Positions 46,195 through 56,783 of a stretch of DNA of 64,000 bases are shown here, one piece after another. Source of the stretch: Bacillus cereus. Lineage in GTDB: Bacteria; Bacillota; Bacilli; Bacillales; Bacillaceae_G. The stretch covers positions 3,721,001 to 3,785,000 of the forward strand of contig NZ_CP089518.1 of the NCBI RefSeq assembly GCF_025917685.1. Direction: 5' to 3'. A program made the translations under genes and the position numbers. The notes under the pieces were generated by a model. The model saw only the letters and a program-made list of their open reading frames with translations, ran no database searches and had not been told where the DNA came from. The stretch's first letter is position 1; every line of letters begins with the position of its first letter.

Positions 46195-47076
46195 TTATAA
46201 TTCCATCCCTTTTATTGCATCATACAAAAATTGAAGTGTCGGAACGGATTGGTGTCGTCCCTTCGCTTCTTCTAATACGTATCCGACAATCGCATTAATT
46301 TCCGTTTGTCTATTCTCTCTTACATCCGCTAACATAGATGATGTATTACGAGCTGTTTTTTCACATACTTGGCATACCATTTTCCATACCATTCTTTTGT
46401 CCTCTTCTTTAATAAGAAATGCGACTTCCTGAAATACTTGCTCCATCATTTGATAAAAAAACGGATTTGAAATTAACTCTCCGTTCTCAACCCGTAATAA
46501 TGCGGTCAGTGGATTAATACATACATTCACCACTAATTTATTACACATAATCCCATTCCAATCATCTTCTACTTGAATTGGAAAATAATGAGAATAAAAA
46601 TGATTCAACACCTTTTCAAAACCATTAGATTGACCACGCACTACACCAAACTTTGTAACACCTATTCCAGTATGATAAACTGTATGTTTCCCTTCTTTTT
46701 TCGCACCATGCTCCACGATCCCAACCGCTATACGTTCATTCCCTAATTTTTGCATAATGTGAAGGTGAGACATTCCATTTTGCAAAAAGATTAATGACGA
46801 TTCAGCCTGCACAAAAGGTAATATGTCAGTTATATGATACTGCTTTACAGCAATAAATGTATAATCCAACTTCTCATCTCGCATACTTTCTATCGGTAAC
46901 ACAGTTGGAAATACCGTTTCACTTTCCCCATTTCTAATACAAGTTACACCTGTTACATTCAATTCCTCAGCCTGCTTAGCCGTCCTTGTAAACAACGTAA
47001 CATCTTGATTGTTTTTTTGTAAATAAAATGTATATAGGAGACCAATAGCCCCTGGTCCAACAATTCCAATTTTCAT
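46195..47076 (-). CDS. panE: 2-dehydropantoate 2-reductase (ketopantoate reductase)
   Basis: PanE reduces ketopantoate to pantoate with NADPH for coenzyme A synthesis. The 293-residue protein has the Rossmann motif GPGAIG at 7-12, the catalytic Lys in IMCNKLVVNVCINPLTAL near 183, and a C-terminal helical domain with the conserved Glu. A TGTGAGG directly abuts the start and no spaced site is visible; GTG 47082 is an alternative. A leader hairpin (47084-47122) precedes it. Paralogues exist in the family, so substrate identity rests on synteny with ylbQ. Confidence 0.85.
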   Translation of the reverse strand: MKIGIVGPGAIGLLYTFYLQKNNQDVTLFTRTAKQAEELNVTGVTCIRNGESETVFPTVLPIESMRDEKLDYTFIAVKQYHITDILPFVQAESSLIFLQNGMSHLHIMQKLGNERIAVGIVEHGAKKEGKHTVYHTGIGVTKFGVVRGQSNGFEKVLNHFYSHYFPIQVEDDWNGIMCNKLVVNVCINPLTALLRVENGELISNPFFYQMMEQVFQEVAFLIKEEDKRMVWKMVCQVCEKTARNTSSMLADVRENRQTEINAIVGYVLEEAKGRHQSVPTLQFLYDAIKGMEL

Positions 47077-47083
47077 CCTCACA

Positions 47084-47122
47084 CAAGGAACTTATATTAA
47101 ACAAGTGATGTAAGTTCCCTTG
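47084..47122 (-). other. leader hairpin before panE
   Basis: Minus strand arms CAAGG(G)AACTTA (complement 47111-47122) and TAAGTTCCTTG (complement 47084-47094) pair over 11 bases with one bulge. It ends eight bases before ATG 47076 and has no T run. Confidence 0.5.
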
Positions 47123-47180
47123 CTCTTCCCCCTTTACAGCTTATTAAATTATCTTTTAACAAATGCAACCTCTTCTTTCA

Positions 47181-47207
47181 CTATGTATATACTACTTATA
47201 TACATAG
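47181..47207. promoter_or_regulatory. perfect 11-bp palindrome in the panE/ylbP divergent region
   Basis: CTATGTATATA and TATATACATAG are separated by five bases (CTACT). The symmetry and its place between divergent genes suggest an operator; ATGT/ACAT ends recall PadR-type sites, but no such regulator is adjacent. Confidence 0.5.
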
Positions 47208-47352
47208 TTCTACTCTTAGTTTAGCAAATCCTCAAAAAAATAATGAAAGAAATATTCTATCTTCTTCATAAAAATTAAAAAATGAGTTATAATATTATTA
47301 TAAATATTTTAATTTTTCTGCATTCAACAAGATATGAAAAGGATGTGATGTA

Positions 47353-47826
47353 ATGGGATTCCCAAAAGTTGAGCGCTTGCTCATCAATTATAAAACATTA
47401 GATGAATTTAAAAAGTTTAAAGGTTGCGGAGCTCAAGAGCTATCCATGTTGGAAGAATTAGAAGCAAACATTATTGAAAATGATAGCGAATCTCCATTTT
47501 ACGGTATTTATTACGGAGGATCGCTAATCGCACGTATGAGTCTATACATGAAAAGGAACGGCGGAGAACCATTTGAAATTACAGGACCTTACCTAGAACT
47601 TTATAAACTTGAAGTGTTACCGACTTTTCAAAAACAAGGATTCGGACAAATACTTGTTAACTATGCGAAGCAACTGAAATTCCCAATTAAAACGATAGCA
47701 CGTATCCATTCAGCTGGTTTTTGGGATAAATTAAGTTTCCAACCAGTATCAGTAACTGATGGCGATTTTTATATTTGGCTTCCAGAAACAAATATGAATG
47801 CGGTTACAAATGGAGAATCTGCATAA
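47353..47826 (+). CDS. ylbP: GNAT-family N-acetyltransferase YlbP
   Basis: The 157-residue protein has the GNAT core: a beta strand YKLEVLPTFQKQGFGQILVNYAKQL (residues 90-114) with the acetyl-CoA loop QKQGFG in the place of Q/RxxGxG/A. It is YlbP by synteny (B. subtilis ylbO-ylbP-ylbQ). The acceptor substrate is unknown. The ribosome binding site AAAAGGATGTGATG precedes ATG 47353. It converges with ylbO over a shared terminator. Confidence 0.88.
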   Translation: MGFPKVERLLINYKTLDEFKKFKGCGAQELSMLEELEANIIENDSESPFYGIYYGGSLIARMSLYMKRNGGEPFEITGPYLELYKLEVLPTFQKQGFGQILVNYAKQLKFPIKTIARIHSAGFWDKLSFQPVSVTDGDFYIWLPETNMNAVTNGESA

Positions 47827-47834
47827 GAAATAAA

Positions 47835-47863
47835 AAAAAACAGCTGCGTAACAGCTGTTTTTT
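47835..47863. terminator. bidirectional terminator between ylbP and ylbO
   Basis: Arms AAAAAACAGCTG and CAGCTGTTTTTT with a five-base loop, A and T runs on both sides. Confidence 0.88.
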
Positions 47864-48369
47864 TATTTCTTTACCTTCTCTAATTTCCCATTCGAGCAAG
47901 CACCATTTCTTTCCGCTACCATTACACTTCTTTTTTGATCGATATAATCAAGTAATGTTCTATATTCTTCCTCATATACTGATAATCGCTCCAGAAGACG
48001 TTCTCGCTCTGTTTGTAACGATTCAATTTGTTGTTGCAACACCATTAAAGAGTTTTCATCTTTATAATTTCGTAAGAAATCAATAACATCATTCAACGTA
48101 ATAGATTTCGGCTCTAATACCTTTGTCTCTTTCACTTCATAATTTTCTACCTTACGAAGTTGCTTTGCTTCTTCAATACGTTCTTTATACTGCTTTCTAA
48201 CGTAAGAATTCCACCTAAATCCACAAGCTGCAGGTGTACGAGACAAATGTCTCCCCACTTCTTTAAAAGCAGACAGTTGGGTCCCACCTTCACGAATATG
48301 CCGGAGTACTACTTCTGCCAGAAGCAAATCTTCATCATCAGTCCAAGCATCTTGTCTTGTTGTCGCCAT
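47863..48369 (-). CDS. ylbO: RsfA-family Myb-like regulator YlbO
   Basis: The 168-residue protein has an N-terminal Myb/SANT-like DNA-binding domain ([22 protein letters not shown], then [17 protein letters not shown]) and a C-terminal coiled-coil (about 105-160). RsfA and YlbO are sporulation proteins; RsfA is a prespore regulator controlled by sigma-F. I call it YlbO by synteny. The start is ATG 48369 with AGGGAGG upstream. Confidence 0.85.
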   Translation of the reverse strand: MATTRQDAWTDDEDLLLAEVVLRHIREGGTQLSAFKEVGRHLSRTPAACGFRWNSYVRKQYKERIEEAKQLRKVENYEVKETKVLEPKSITLNDVIDFLRNYKDENSLMVLQQQIESLQTERERLLERLSVYEEEYRTLLDYIDQKRSVMVAERNGACSNGKLEKVKK

Positions 48370-48451
48370 CTCTCTAGTCCTCCCTATGCATTTTTTATTA
48401 AGCATATGCAGTTACTAGAAAAGATAGAATACAACAAATAAAGAATAAGAC

Positions 48452-48491
48452 AAAAAAAATAAACGCAGAAGATATCTTCTACGTTTATTTC
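48452..48491 (-). terminator. terminator of rpmF
   Basis: Arms AAATAAACG(T)AGAAGA and TCTTC(T)GCGTTTATTT with T run on the minus strand. Confidence 0.85.
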
Positions 48492-48498
48492 CCCGCAA

Positions 48499-48672
48499 TT
48501 ACTTGCTGATTACTTCTTTACCTTTGTAAGTACCGCATGCTTTACATACACGGTGAGCTAATTTCGCTTCACCACAGCTTGGGCACTCTACCATACCAGG
48601 TACTGATAATTTGAAATGCGTACGACGCTTTCTTTTTACTGTTTTAGAAGTTCTTCTAAAAGGTACAGCCAT
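48499..48672 (-). CDS. rpmF: 50S ribosomal protein L32
   Basis: L32 is a 57-residue large-subunit protein. The start [17 protein letters not shown] is preceded by AAGGAGG; the longer frame is an artefact. The zinc ribbon CPSC...CKAC is intact, so this is the zinc-containing (C+) form. It sits behind ylbN, which encodes a protein of the 23S rRNA-accumulation family, the usual arrangement. Confidence 0.97.
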
Positions 48673-48733
48673 TCTTCCCACCTCCTTAAAAGAAATAGTT
48701 ATTTTCATATGAAGGCCTAAACCAGTCTTCCGA

Positions 48734-49234
48734 TTATTTGTCAAAAAACTTTGCAAGTCCTGCTAATCTTGGATCAACAGTCTTTTCTTTGTTTTCTTCC
48801 GAAATCACTTGCCAGTCTTGACCTTGCATCGGTGCTCCACCAGAAACATCATCACTGAAAATTTGCATTGGAATCTCCAAAAGTATATTTTCCTTGATTA
48901 CGGGCAGTAAGTCAAGTACTTCTCCTTCTAAACAATGAATTTCAGCTTCTGTTTCAAATTCTTCTTCTGAAGTTTGGAACACCTCAGTTGTTTTAATGTC
49001 AAATGGTAATGTCACATCTACTAAAGAGCGAGAACATGGTAAAACCATGCTTCCAGTTATATGTAGATGAAACGTAAACTTACCGGAGCCAAAATCAACT
49101 CTTCCTGTTACATGAACGGGATTAATTTCACGAATATCTTTCTCGACCTCTTTTAGCTCACTTACATCTACCATTTCATTCAATGTCAATCCTTTATTTC
49201 TCAATTTATTCAATTGATGGATGGACCATTTCAT
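48734..49234 (-). CDS. ylbN: YceD-family (DUF177) protein YlbN
   Basis: A 166-residue protein of the YceD/DUF177 family, found beside rpmF in many bacteria and linked to 23S rRNA accumulation in plants and E. coli. Its core contains the conserved pair around [16 protein letters not shown] (Cys) and [19 protein letters not shown]. It starts at an ATG preceded by a GAGGTGATATG-like site and is divergent from tmcAL. Confidence 0.92.
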
Positions 49235-49387
49235 ATCATATCACCTCAAGGCAACAAACAAAATTATAGCTAGCCATTTTATATTTGTCAATGTTTTTTC
49301 TTTACACTATAATGAAGTCATCATAGGAAATAATATATAGATTATCACGTTTTCCAAAAAGATGCTACATCGAAAGGAGAGATTACC

Positions 49388-50629
49388 ATAAAAGCCAGTG
49401 GTATTGTTGTTGAATATAACCCTTTTCATAACGGTCATGCTTATCATGTGCAACAAACAAAAAAGTTAACACAGTCTGATATTATTATCGCCGTTATGAG
49501 TGGTCCTTTTTTGCAGCGCGGTGAGCCAGCACTCATCTCCAAATGGTATCGTACTAAAATGGCCTTAACAAACGGCGTAGACCTTATTGTAGAGCTTCCG
49601 TATGCATTTGCAACACAAAAGGCTGAAACATTCGCAAATGGCGCAATTTCCATTTTAAACGCCCTTCGTGTTTCTGAAATTTGTTTCGGTAGTGAAGATG
49701 GGCAAACTGAAAATTTTTATAATACCATTTCTGTACAAAAAAATGAAGAAGAGACTTTTAATCGTCTTGTAAAACAATTTATGAACGAGGGAAATAGTTA
49801 CGCAAAAGCAACATCTGAAGCCTTTCTACACATTTTACCATCCGAAAAAAACATCGATATGTCACAACCGAATAACATTTTAGGCTTCCAATACATAAAA
49901 GCGATTCTCTCACAAAATAGTTCTATGCAATCACAAACTATAAAAAGATTTGCCTCTCATTATCATGATGAAACGTTTAATGACCAACATATTGCAAGTG
50001 CAACGAGTATTCGTAAACAACTTTTTAGCGAGAATGGTTCATTTACAGCAATTGAGCCTTTTATCCCGAAAGCAACCGCTTCTCTTTTAGCAAATTATAA
50101 ACAAAACTACGGGTTATTACATAATTGGGAACAATACTTTTCATTTTTTAAATACAAACTCATGACGATGTCTCCAGAGGACTTACGACATATATATGAA
50201 ATAGAAGAAGGTTTAGAGCATCGTATTTTATCAAAAATACAGGACAGTTCATCTTTCTATTCATTCATGGAAGCATTAAAAACAAAACGTTATACATGGA
50301 CTAGATTACAAAGAGCTTGTACACATATTTTAACTAATACAACAAAAGAAGAAATACATAAAGCAAATATAGAACAGCATGCACCGTATATTCGTCTACT
50401 TGGCATGTCACAAAAAGGACAAACTTACCTTTCAAAAAACAAGAAAAAAATAGAGCTTCCAATCCTTACCCATACAAAAACATTTGACCATCCTACTTTA
50501 GATATAGAGCGAAAAGCAAATTCTGTATATTTCTCCATAATACAAGAACCATTACGGACACAACTACTAAAACAAGACGTAACACACCATCCAATTCGTT
50601 ACAATGAAACAACTACAACATTTCTATAA
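49388..50629 (+). CDS. tmcAL: tRNA(Met) cytidine acetate ligase, apparent ATA start
   Basis: TmcAL makes N4-acetylcytidine at the wobble position of elongator tRNA-Met using acetate and ATP. The frame holds the family N-terminus [17 protein letters not shown] with catalytic HNGH at residues 14-17, but no ATG, GTG or TTG precedes it in frame before the stop at 49331. An AAAGGAG site (49373-49379) is eight bases from ATA 49388, so I start there (413 residues). GTG 49448 would give 393 residues without the HNGH motif and so no active site. Further motifs: [25 protein letters not shown] and [14 protein letters not shown] SATSIRKQL. Divergent from ylbN. Confidence 0.85.
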   Translation: MKASGIVVEYNPFHNGHAYHVQQTKKLTQSDIIIAVMSGPFLQRGEPALISKWYRTKMALTNGVDLIVELPYAFATQKAETFANGAISILNALRVSEICFGSEDGQTENFYNTISVQKNEEETFNRLVKQFMNEGNSYAKATSEAFLHILPSEKNIDMSQPNNILGFQYIKAILSQNSSMQSQTIKRFASHYHDETFNDQHIASATSIRKQLFSENGSFTAIEPFIPKATASLLANYKQNYGLLHNWEQYFSFFKYKLMTMSPEDLRHIYEIEEGLEHRILSKIQDSSSFYSFMEALKTKRYTWTRLQRACTHILTNTTKEEIHKANIEQHAPYIRLLGMSQKGQTYLSKNKKKIELPILTHTKTFDHPTLDIERKANSVYFSIIQEPLRTQLLKQDVTHHPIRYNETTTTFL

Positions 50630-50664
50630 GAAAAACCTCTCTATTTCAGAGAGGTTTATTTTTT
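50629..50664. terminator. bidirectional terminator between tmcAL and ylbL
   Basis: Stem AAACCTCTCT/AGAGAGGTTT with T run after and A run before; both genes converge on it. Confidence 0.87.
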
Positions 50665-51681
50665 CTTACCCATTTTTTCCAAATACATTAACGCATCATC
50701 CAGTGTATCCACCGGTACAATTTTCATCTTTGTTTTAATATCTTTCGCAGCCTCAAGAGCGTCTTTATAATTCGATTTCTCCGCACCCTTTTCATTTGGC
50801 GCAAAGAACACTTCAGCTCCCGCATCACTAGCAGCTACTACTTTTTGCTGAATACCACCAATGGGACCAATTTCTCCTTTTTCATTGATTGTACCTGTTC
50901 CAGCTATTTCATGTCCGTTTGTTAAATCTTCTTCAACGAGCTGATTATAAATTTCTAAGGTAAACATTAAACCCGCTGATGGCCCCCCTATTTCATGGGA
51001 ATCAATTTTCACTTTCGGATCTACCACTAACTCTCTTTCTGTAACGATAGAGACACCTATTCCAACGCGGCCATTTCCATTAGGAATTGTCTTTACATTT
51101 AAATTTTCTTTAAACTGTTTTCCGCCTCTCTTGTATTCAATATTTACTGTATCTCCCTCTTTTTTCCCTGTCATATACTCAATAAATTGTTCCGTCTTTT
51201 CGAATGTTTTTCCGTCGACAGCTATGATAATATCTCCAAGCTTAAGTTTCCCTTCTGACGGCATTCCCTTTGCCACACCAGCAACTAGTACCCCTTTATT
51301 TTCAAAAGATACGGAACGATTTGCACGTTTATATGCATTATAAATTGCGGCGTTTTGTGAATCTTTCATTGCATAATTTTGACGAAATTGATATTCTTCA
51401 TCACTCTCACCTTTTTGCAATATTTCTTCCGCCTTCGAAACGTGTGTATATTTATTAAATTGCGCGGCTATTAAATTCACAACATTTGCAGGCCCCATTG
51501 AGACTGTGACAAGCATAAAATCACCCGACTCTTTAGTTCCCCCATCAACTTGCACGTACGGCGCTAATTTCGCGGCCATACCTGGTTTTGTCACAAAGTA
51601 TGGCAAACGCACATAAACAAGTAGCATCGCCAATATAACCCCTATTAAAATTGCATATATAAACCGAAAACGCTTAAACAT
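50656..51681 (-). CDS. ylbL: PDZ-Lon membrane protease YlbL (SepM-like)
   Basis: The 341-residue protein has one N-terminal membrane helix (about 8-27), a PDZ domain (about 125-200) and a Lon-type protease domain with nucleophile Ser235 in GGPSAGLMF and Lys280 in GGIQQKV. It acts outside the membrane; SepM processes competence peptide in streptococci and YlbL has been implicated in clearing a division inhibitor in B. subtilis. The start is ATG 51681 with AAGGAG; it overlaps ylbK by eight bases. Confidence 0.93.
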   Translation of the reverse strand: MFKRFRFIYAILIGVILAMLLVYVRLPYFVTKPGMAAKLAPYVQVDGGTKESGDFMLVTVSMGPANVVNLIAAQFNKYTHVSKAEEILQKGESDEEYQFRQNYAMKDSQNAAIYNAYKRANRSVSFENKGVLVAGVAKGMPSEGKLKLGDIIIAVDGKTFEKTEQFIEYMTGKKEGDTVNIEYKRGGKQFKENLNVKTIPNGNGRVGIGVSIVTERELVVDPKVKIDSHEIGGPSAGLMFTLEIYNQLVEEDLTNGHEIAGTGTINEKGEIGPIGGIQQKVVAASDAGAEVFFAPNEKGAEKSNYKDALEAAKDIKTKMKIVPVDTLDDALMYLEKMGKKK

Positions 51682-52465
51682 TATGTTTCTCCTTCCACTG
51701 CTCAATTAGTAAATAAATGTTTGAAATATGTTTTTCTGCTTCCACTTCTCCGACCCTAATAATGTCTTCAATATGTGTAAAAGCACGCGAACTAAATTGT
51801 TCTACTGCTGGCTGCATCATTAAATCTGATGCTATTTGCCGATTCATCACAAGTTCATGTTGCATGATTTCAATACTCTGCATAATTACATCATAAATCG
51901 ATGTAATCTCTCCATTCACCTTAATTGGAGATACATCAACAGCAATAACAATATCAGCCCCTAAATCTTTTACAACTGATACGGGAATACGGTCAATTAC
52001 CCCTCCATCCACTAATAAGCGGCCATCTATTTTCTCTGGAACAAACACCCCTGGCACAGATATACTAGCTCGAACCGCCTCCGCAATCGGACCGCTTGTA
52101 AAAACAACTTTTTCCCCCTTCAAAATGTCAGTAGCCACAACAGCCGTCGGGATATCTAACTCTTCTAAATTTTTATTATATGTAAACATTTTAATCATAT
52201 CTTTGATACGTTTTCCAGCAATAAATCCCATTTTAGGAACTGTCAAATCCAAATAATATTTCCTTTTAAAAACAGCGGCCAATCTATACAGCCTTTCAAC
52301 GTCACAACTCGCTGCATAAAATGTACCAATTAATGCTCCTATACTACTACCTGCTACCATATGAATAGGGATGCCAGCTTCCCTTAACACTTTTATTACC
52401 CCTATATGAGCAAAACCTTTTGCACCTCCGGATCCAAGTGCTAAACCGATTTTTGGTTCCTTCAT
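51674..52465 (-). CDS. ylbK: patatin-like phospholipase YlbK (RssA family)
   Basis: The 263-residue protein has the patatin oxyanion motif GSGGAKGFAH at 11-20, nucleophile Ser41 in GSSIG and the partner Asp153 in DGG. The family are lipid acyl hydrolases of the cytosolic or membrane-associated kind; the natural substrate is unknown. The start is ATG 52465, with AAAGGGTGAG upstream. It precedes ylbL with an eight-base overlap, so they are translated together. Confidence 0.92.
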   Translation of the reverse strand: MKEPKIGLALGSGGAKGFAHIGVIKVLREAGIPIHMVAGSSIGALIGTFYAASCDVERLYRLAAVFKRKYYLDLTVPKMGFIAGKRIKDMIKMFTYNKNLEELDIPTAVVATDILKGEKVVFTSGPIAEAVRASISVPGVFVPEKIDGRLLVDGGVIDRIPVSVVKDLGADIVIAVDVSPIKVNGEITSIYDVIMQSIEIMQHELVMNRQIASDLMMQPAVEQFSSRAFTHIEDIIRVGEVEAEKHISNIYLLIEQWKEKHNV

Positions 52466-52577
52466 TTTTCTCACCCTTTAATTTTTTTCATTCCTTTTTC
52501 ATACTTATGGTCTAAATTCACCACATATCCACGTATACTGAAATGAACGTTTTTGGGACAAAGGGGGATTTTCTTAC

Positions 52578-54853
<2,276 letters not shown>

Positions 54854-55081
54854 CTGTTGTCACTACCTTTATTTCAATCTATAGAGCGATTACAGCAAAT
54901 TCATTTCAATTCGGTAACCGCTACCAATTCATACTATTTCATACATTTTTCATTAATCTGTCGTTCGACTAATTGAAAACCTCAGTTAAAATAACTGCTC
55001 ACTACTTCTTCCAAATTCATTTCACTATTTGCAAGCAACAGCCCTCTATGTATATCAGTTCACTTTACCTTTTTTATCCTA

Positions 55082-55228
55082 TCATAAAATAAAAAAAAGA
55101 AAAATAAAAAGCCTAACATAAATTTTAATTTCATTATGTATATCTTCATTTAGATTGGACATAAATAAATATAACAACATCACCTTCGATGTTGTTGCCA
55201 ACCGCGGAGAAGACTTACGTTTCCCCAT
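55082..55228 (-). CDS. candidate small protein, 48 residues
   Basis: The frame starts MGKRKSSPRLATTSKVMLL at ATG 55228, eight bases after GGAGG, an ideal ribosome binding site. The first ten residues are basic; the last ten are a run of Phe, Leu and Ile (RLFIFLFFIL), which could be a membrane anchor or an artefact of poly-T. The first five residues match the start of the spore protein SspO family, but the rest does not. The frame runs through a stable hairpin, so an RNA origin is possible. Confidence 0.3.
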   Translation of the reverse strand: MGKRKSSPRLATTSKVMLLYLFMSNLNEDIHNEIKIYVRLFIFLFFIL

Positions 55229-55316
55229 AAGTTCTTCCTCCGGTTTCTCCTCTCCCTTTGCCTTCTTGCTAGTTCATACTAGTATAAGAAGGGCCCTGCA
55301 TTGCAGGGTTTTTTTC
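55165..55316 (+). ncRNA. candidate structured RNA ending in a terminator
   Basis: In order on the plus strand: hairpin AACAACATC/GATGTTGTT (55173-55196), a longer imperfect hairpin with CCG...GAG...CTTA arms (55202-55243), hairpin CCTTCTT/AAGAAGG with inner CTAGT/ACTAG (55261-55292), and a terminator. I found no convincing promoter. It could be a small RNA or the footprint of a dispersed element. Confidence 0.35.
55293..55316 (+). terminator. plus-strand terminator in the 55-kb intergenic region
   Basis: CCCTGC/GCAGGG stem with a 3-base loop, followed by seven T residues. No plus-strand gene precedes it within 1.4 kb, so what it terminates is unknown. Confidence 0.8.
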
Positions 55317-55376
55317 TTTGTCTACTTTTCATTTAAAAAGTGAGATGGTACAGTAAAAGAAAGAGGAGGAAAAAAT

Positions 55377-55766
55377 ATGATTCAACGCTTTATAGAACTC
55401 GGAGAAGGCTACTCTGATTTATATGAATTACTTGAAATTGCCAAAGCAAACAAAGAACGTATAACACATATGTTACAATTTGAAACTGTAAAAAACGAAA
55501 AAAAAGTGTGTTCACTTGTTGTAATACTAAAACCTACAACTACTGGTGATTTCCAGCCATTATACATATGTCGTGAAGGCATTCCTGTACTTGAAAATAA
55601 AAAAAGCAAACGTGTTATTTTATTTGAAGAAATGGCAGAACAATTAGGGAAAAAGGTTACTACCTTTACTGTAAAACCGTCGACAACTTTCCCTGAAAAA
55701 GAACTATTTTTTAATCATCTAATTGGTATTTTACGAATGAACAATTTCATTCCTCCAATGAAGTAA
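55377..55766 (+). CDS. YlbA-like conserved protein
   Basis: A 129-residue soluble protein, starting MIQRFIELGEGYSDLYELLEIA with AGAGGAGG upstream. Conserved-looking stretches are TTGDFQPLYICREGIP and VKPSTTFPEKELFFNHLIGILRMNNFIPP. The family is sometimes labelled methylthioribose kinase, but no kinase motif is visible, so I do not accept that. The link to B. subtilis ylbA rests on sequence memory and cluster membership; the position is rearranged relative to B. subtilis, where ylbA follows ctaG. A possible promoter TTTTCA-17-TACAGT lies about 35 bases before the start. Confidence 0.7.
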   Translation: MIQRFIELGEGYSDLYELLEIAKANKERITHMLQFETVKNEKKVCSLVVILKPTTTGDFQPLYICREGIPVLENKKSKRVILFEEMAEQLGKKVTTFTVKPSTTFPEKELFFNHLIGILRMNNFIPPMK

Positions 55767-55781
55767 CACGTTATTTTAAGT

Positions 55782-55817
55782 GAAAAATCCCCCGCTAAAT
55801 TTAGCAGGGGATTTTTT
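55782..55817. terminator. bidirectional terminator between the YlbA-like gene and ylbG
   Basis: Arms AAATCCCC(C)GCTAAA and TTTAGC(A)GGGGATTT with T run, shared by the two converging genes. Confidence 0.88.
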
Positions 55818-55819
55818 TA

Positions 55820-56086
55820 TTAGCTATAATCGTATTCCTTTGCCCGATCAGGACGTGAATTTTCGAATTCCGTTTTTAAAAATGGGCGATACGACTGTTC
55901 TACTTTTTTTACAAAAGGAAGTTTATTCAATTTTTGCATCATATGCTCAATTTGTTCCATATCACAATATACAACCGCATATTTCAATCGTTTTGATATG
56001 TAATGAATGTTACCATATTTCCTTAAAATCTTGGCATGTTTCAATGAATGTAAATAAACAATCATACTTTGTCGTTGCCCGAACAT
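55820..56086 (-). CDS. ylbG: DUF2129 protein YlbG
   Basis: An 88-residue protein of the YlbG family, rich in Lys and His, of unknown role. It starts [14 protein letters not shown] at ATG 56086, six bases after GGAG; an ATG four codons earlier is an alternative. Central stretch [20 protein letters not shown] is the conserved core. It is next to ylbF, as in other Bacilli. Confidence 0.92.
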   Translation of the reverse strand: MFGQRQSMIVYLHSLKHAKILRKYGNIHYISKRLKYAVVYCDMEQIEHMMQKLNKLPFVKKVEQSYRPFLKTEFENSRPDRAKEYDYS

Positions 56087-56197
56087 AATCTTCTCCATCT
56101 TCTCCTTTTAAAAACTTATATTCTTGTATTTTATGAAAACCAATCAGAAATTTATGACATTAAAGGACAAACTCTGTATACGTTTTCTTCTATATTC

Positions 56198-56228
56198 TAA
56201 AAAACAGGGTAAATTACCCCGTTTTTTT
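56198..56228 (-). terminator. terminator of ylbF
   Basis: Stem ACGGGGTAA/TTACCCTGT (wobble pairs) with A and T runs on the minus strand, at the ylbF stop. Confidence 0.75.
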
Positions 56229-56666
56229 ACAACCACAACCGCCCCCGGTACCACAACCACCGCCACAGCCACCCGCATCAAAAAACGGATTTCCTGTTGG
56301 AACTTTAACGGAAGGAGATACCTCAGAACCAATTGCTACACTAACTTCATCTAATAACTTTTGTAAAGCAGTTTCTGCTCTTTTAAAGGCTGCAACCTTA
56401 TCATGCATATCTACAGAACGCTTTAATTCCCTCATTTTCGTCGAAACGAAAGTATAATCAGGATGATATTTACCAAAGCGTTGCACTTCTTCATATCGCT
56501 CTTTCATCGCTGTAAATTGCTGAATTAGCGTCTGGACTTCTATATCTTCTTGTAAATCCTTATAATACTTACGATAATCTTCTGCTATATCTGAACAGAT
56601 AATCGCTTTTGCAAGCTGCTCTGCCTTATCTAAAATCAATACGCTTTCCAGCGTCGCTACAATCAT
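56214..56666 (-). CDS. ylbF: RNase Y-complex / sporulation regulator YlbF
   Basis: YlbF joins YmcA and YaaT in the Y-complex, which modulates RNase Y and promotes sporulation, competence and biofilm formation; the complex carries Fe-S clusters. The 150-residue protein is helical, with a charged coiled-coil core (residues 20-115), and ends in a Gly- and Cys-rich tail holding four cysteines (GGCGGGCGTGGGCGCKKTG, residues 132-150). The start is ATG 56666, with GGAGGTG upstream. Confidence 0.93.
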   Translation of the reverse strand: MIVATLESVLILDKAEQLAKAIICSDIAEDYRKYYKDLQEDIEVQTLIQQFTAMKERYEEVQRFGKYHPDYTFVSTKMRELKRSVDMHDKVAAFKRAETALQKLLDEVSVAIGSEVSPSVKVPTGNPFFDAGGCGGGCGTGGGCGCKKTG

Positions 56667-56783
56667 GAGAGACACCTCCGAGTATTCATCATAACACATT
56701 TAGAACAGAACTACTAATTGAAGTGTCTCACCTAAAAGAAAGATATGATTCTAACTACTTTTCATACAATCCCCTTACACTCT

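Larger units (their letters stand above)
54854..55376. other. large structured intergenic region between rsmD and the YlbA-like gene
   Basis: No established gene lies here. It holds a series of hairpins at 55173-55292, a plus-strand terminator at 55293-55316 and, on the minus strand, a 48-codon frame with a perfect ribosome binding site. The part from 54854 to 55150 is AT-rich with no frame of note. Confidence 0.5.

Noticed and set aside
47181..47207. PlcR box
   Set aside because: The ends TATGTA/TACATA resemble the PlcR site, but the spacing between halves is 13 bases, not 4.
49448..50629. tmcAL starting at GTG 49448 (393 residues)
   Set aside because: It would discard the HNGH catalytic motif coded in frame just upstream and has no ribosome binding site.
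55377..55766. Methylthioribose kinase annotation of the YlbA-like gene
   Set aside because: At 129 residues it is far too short and lacks kinase motifs.
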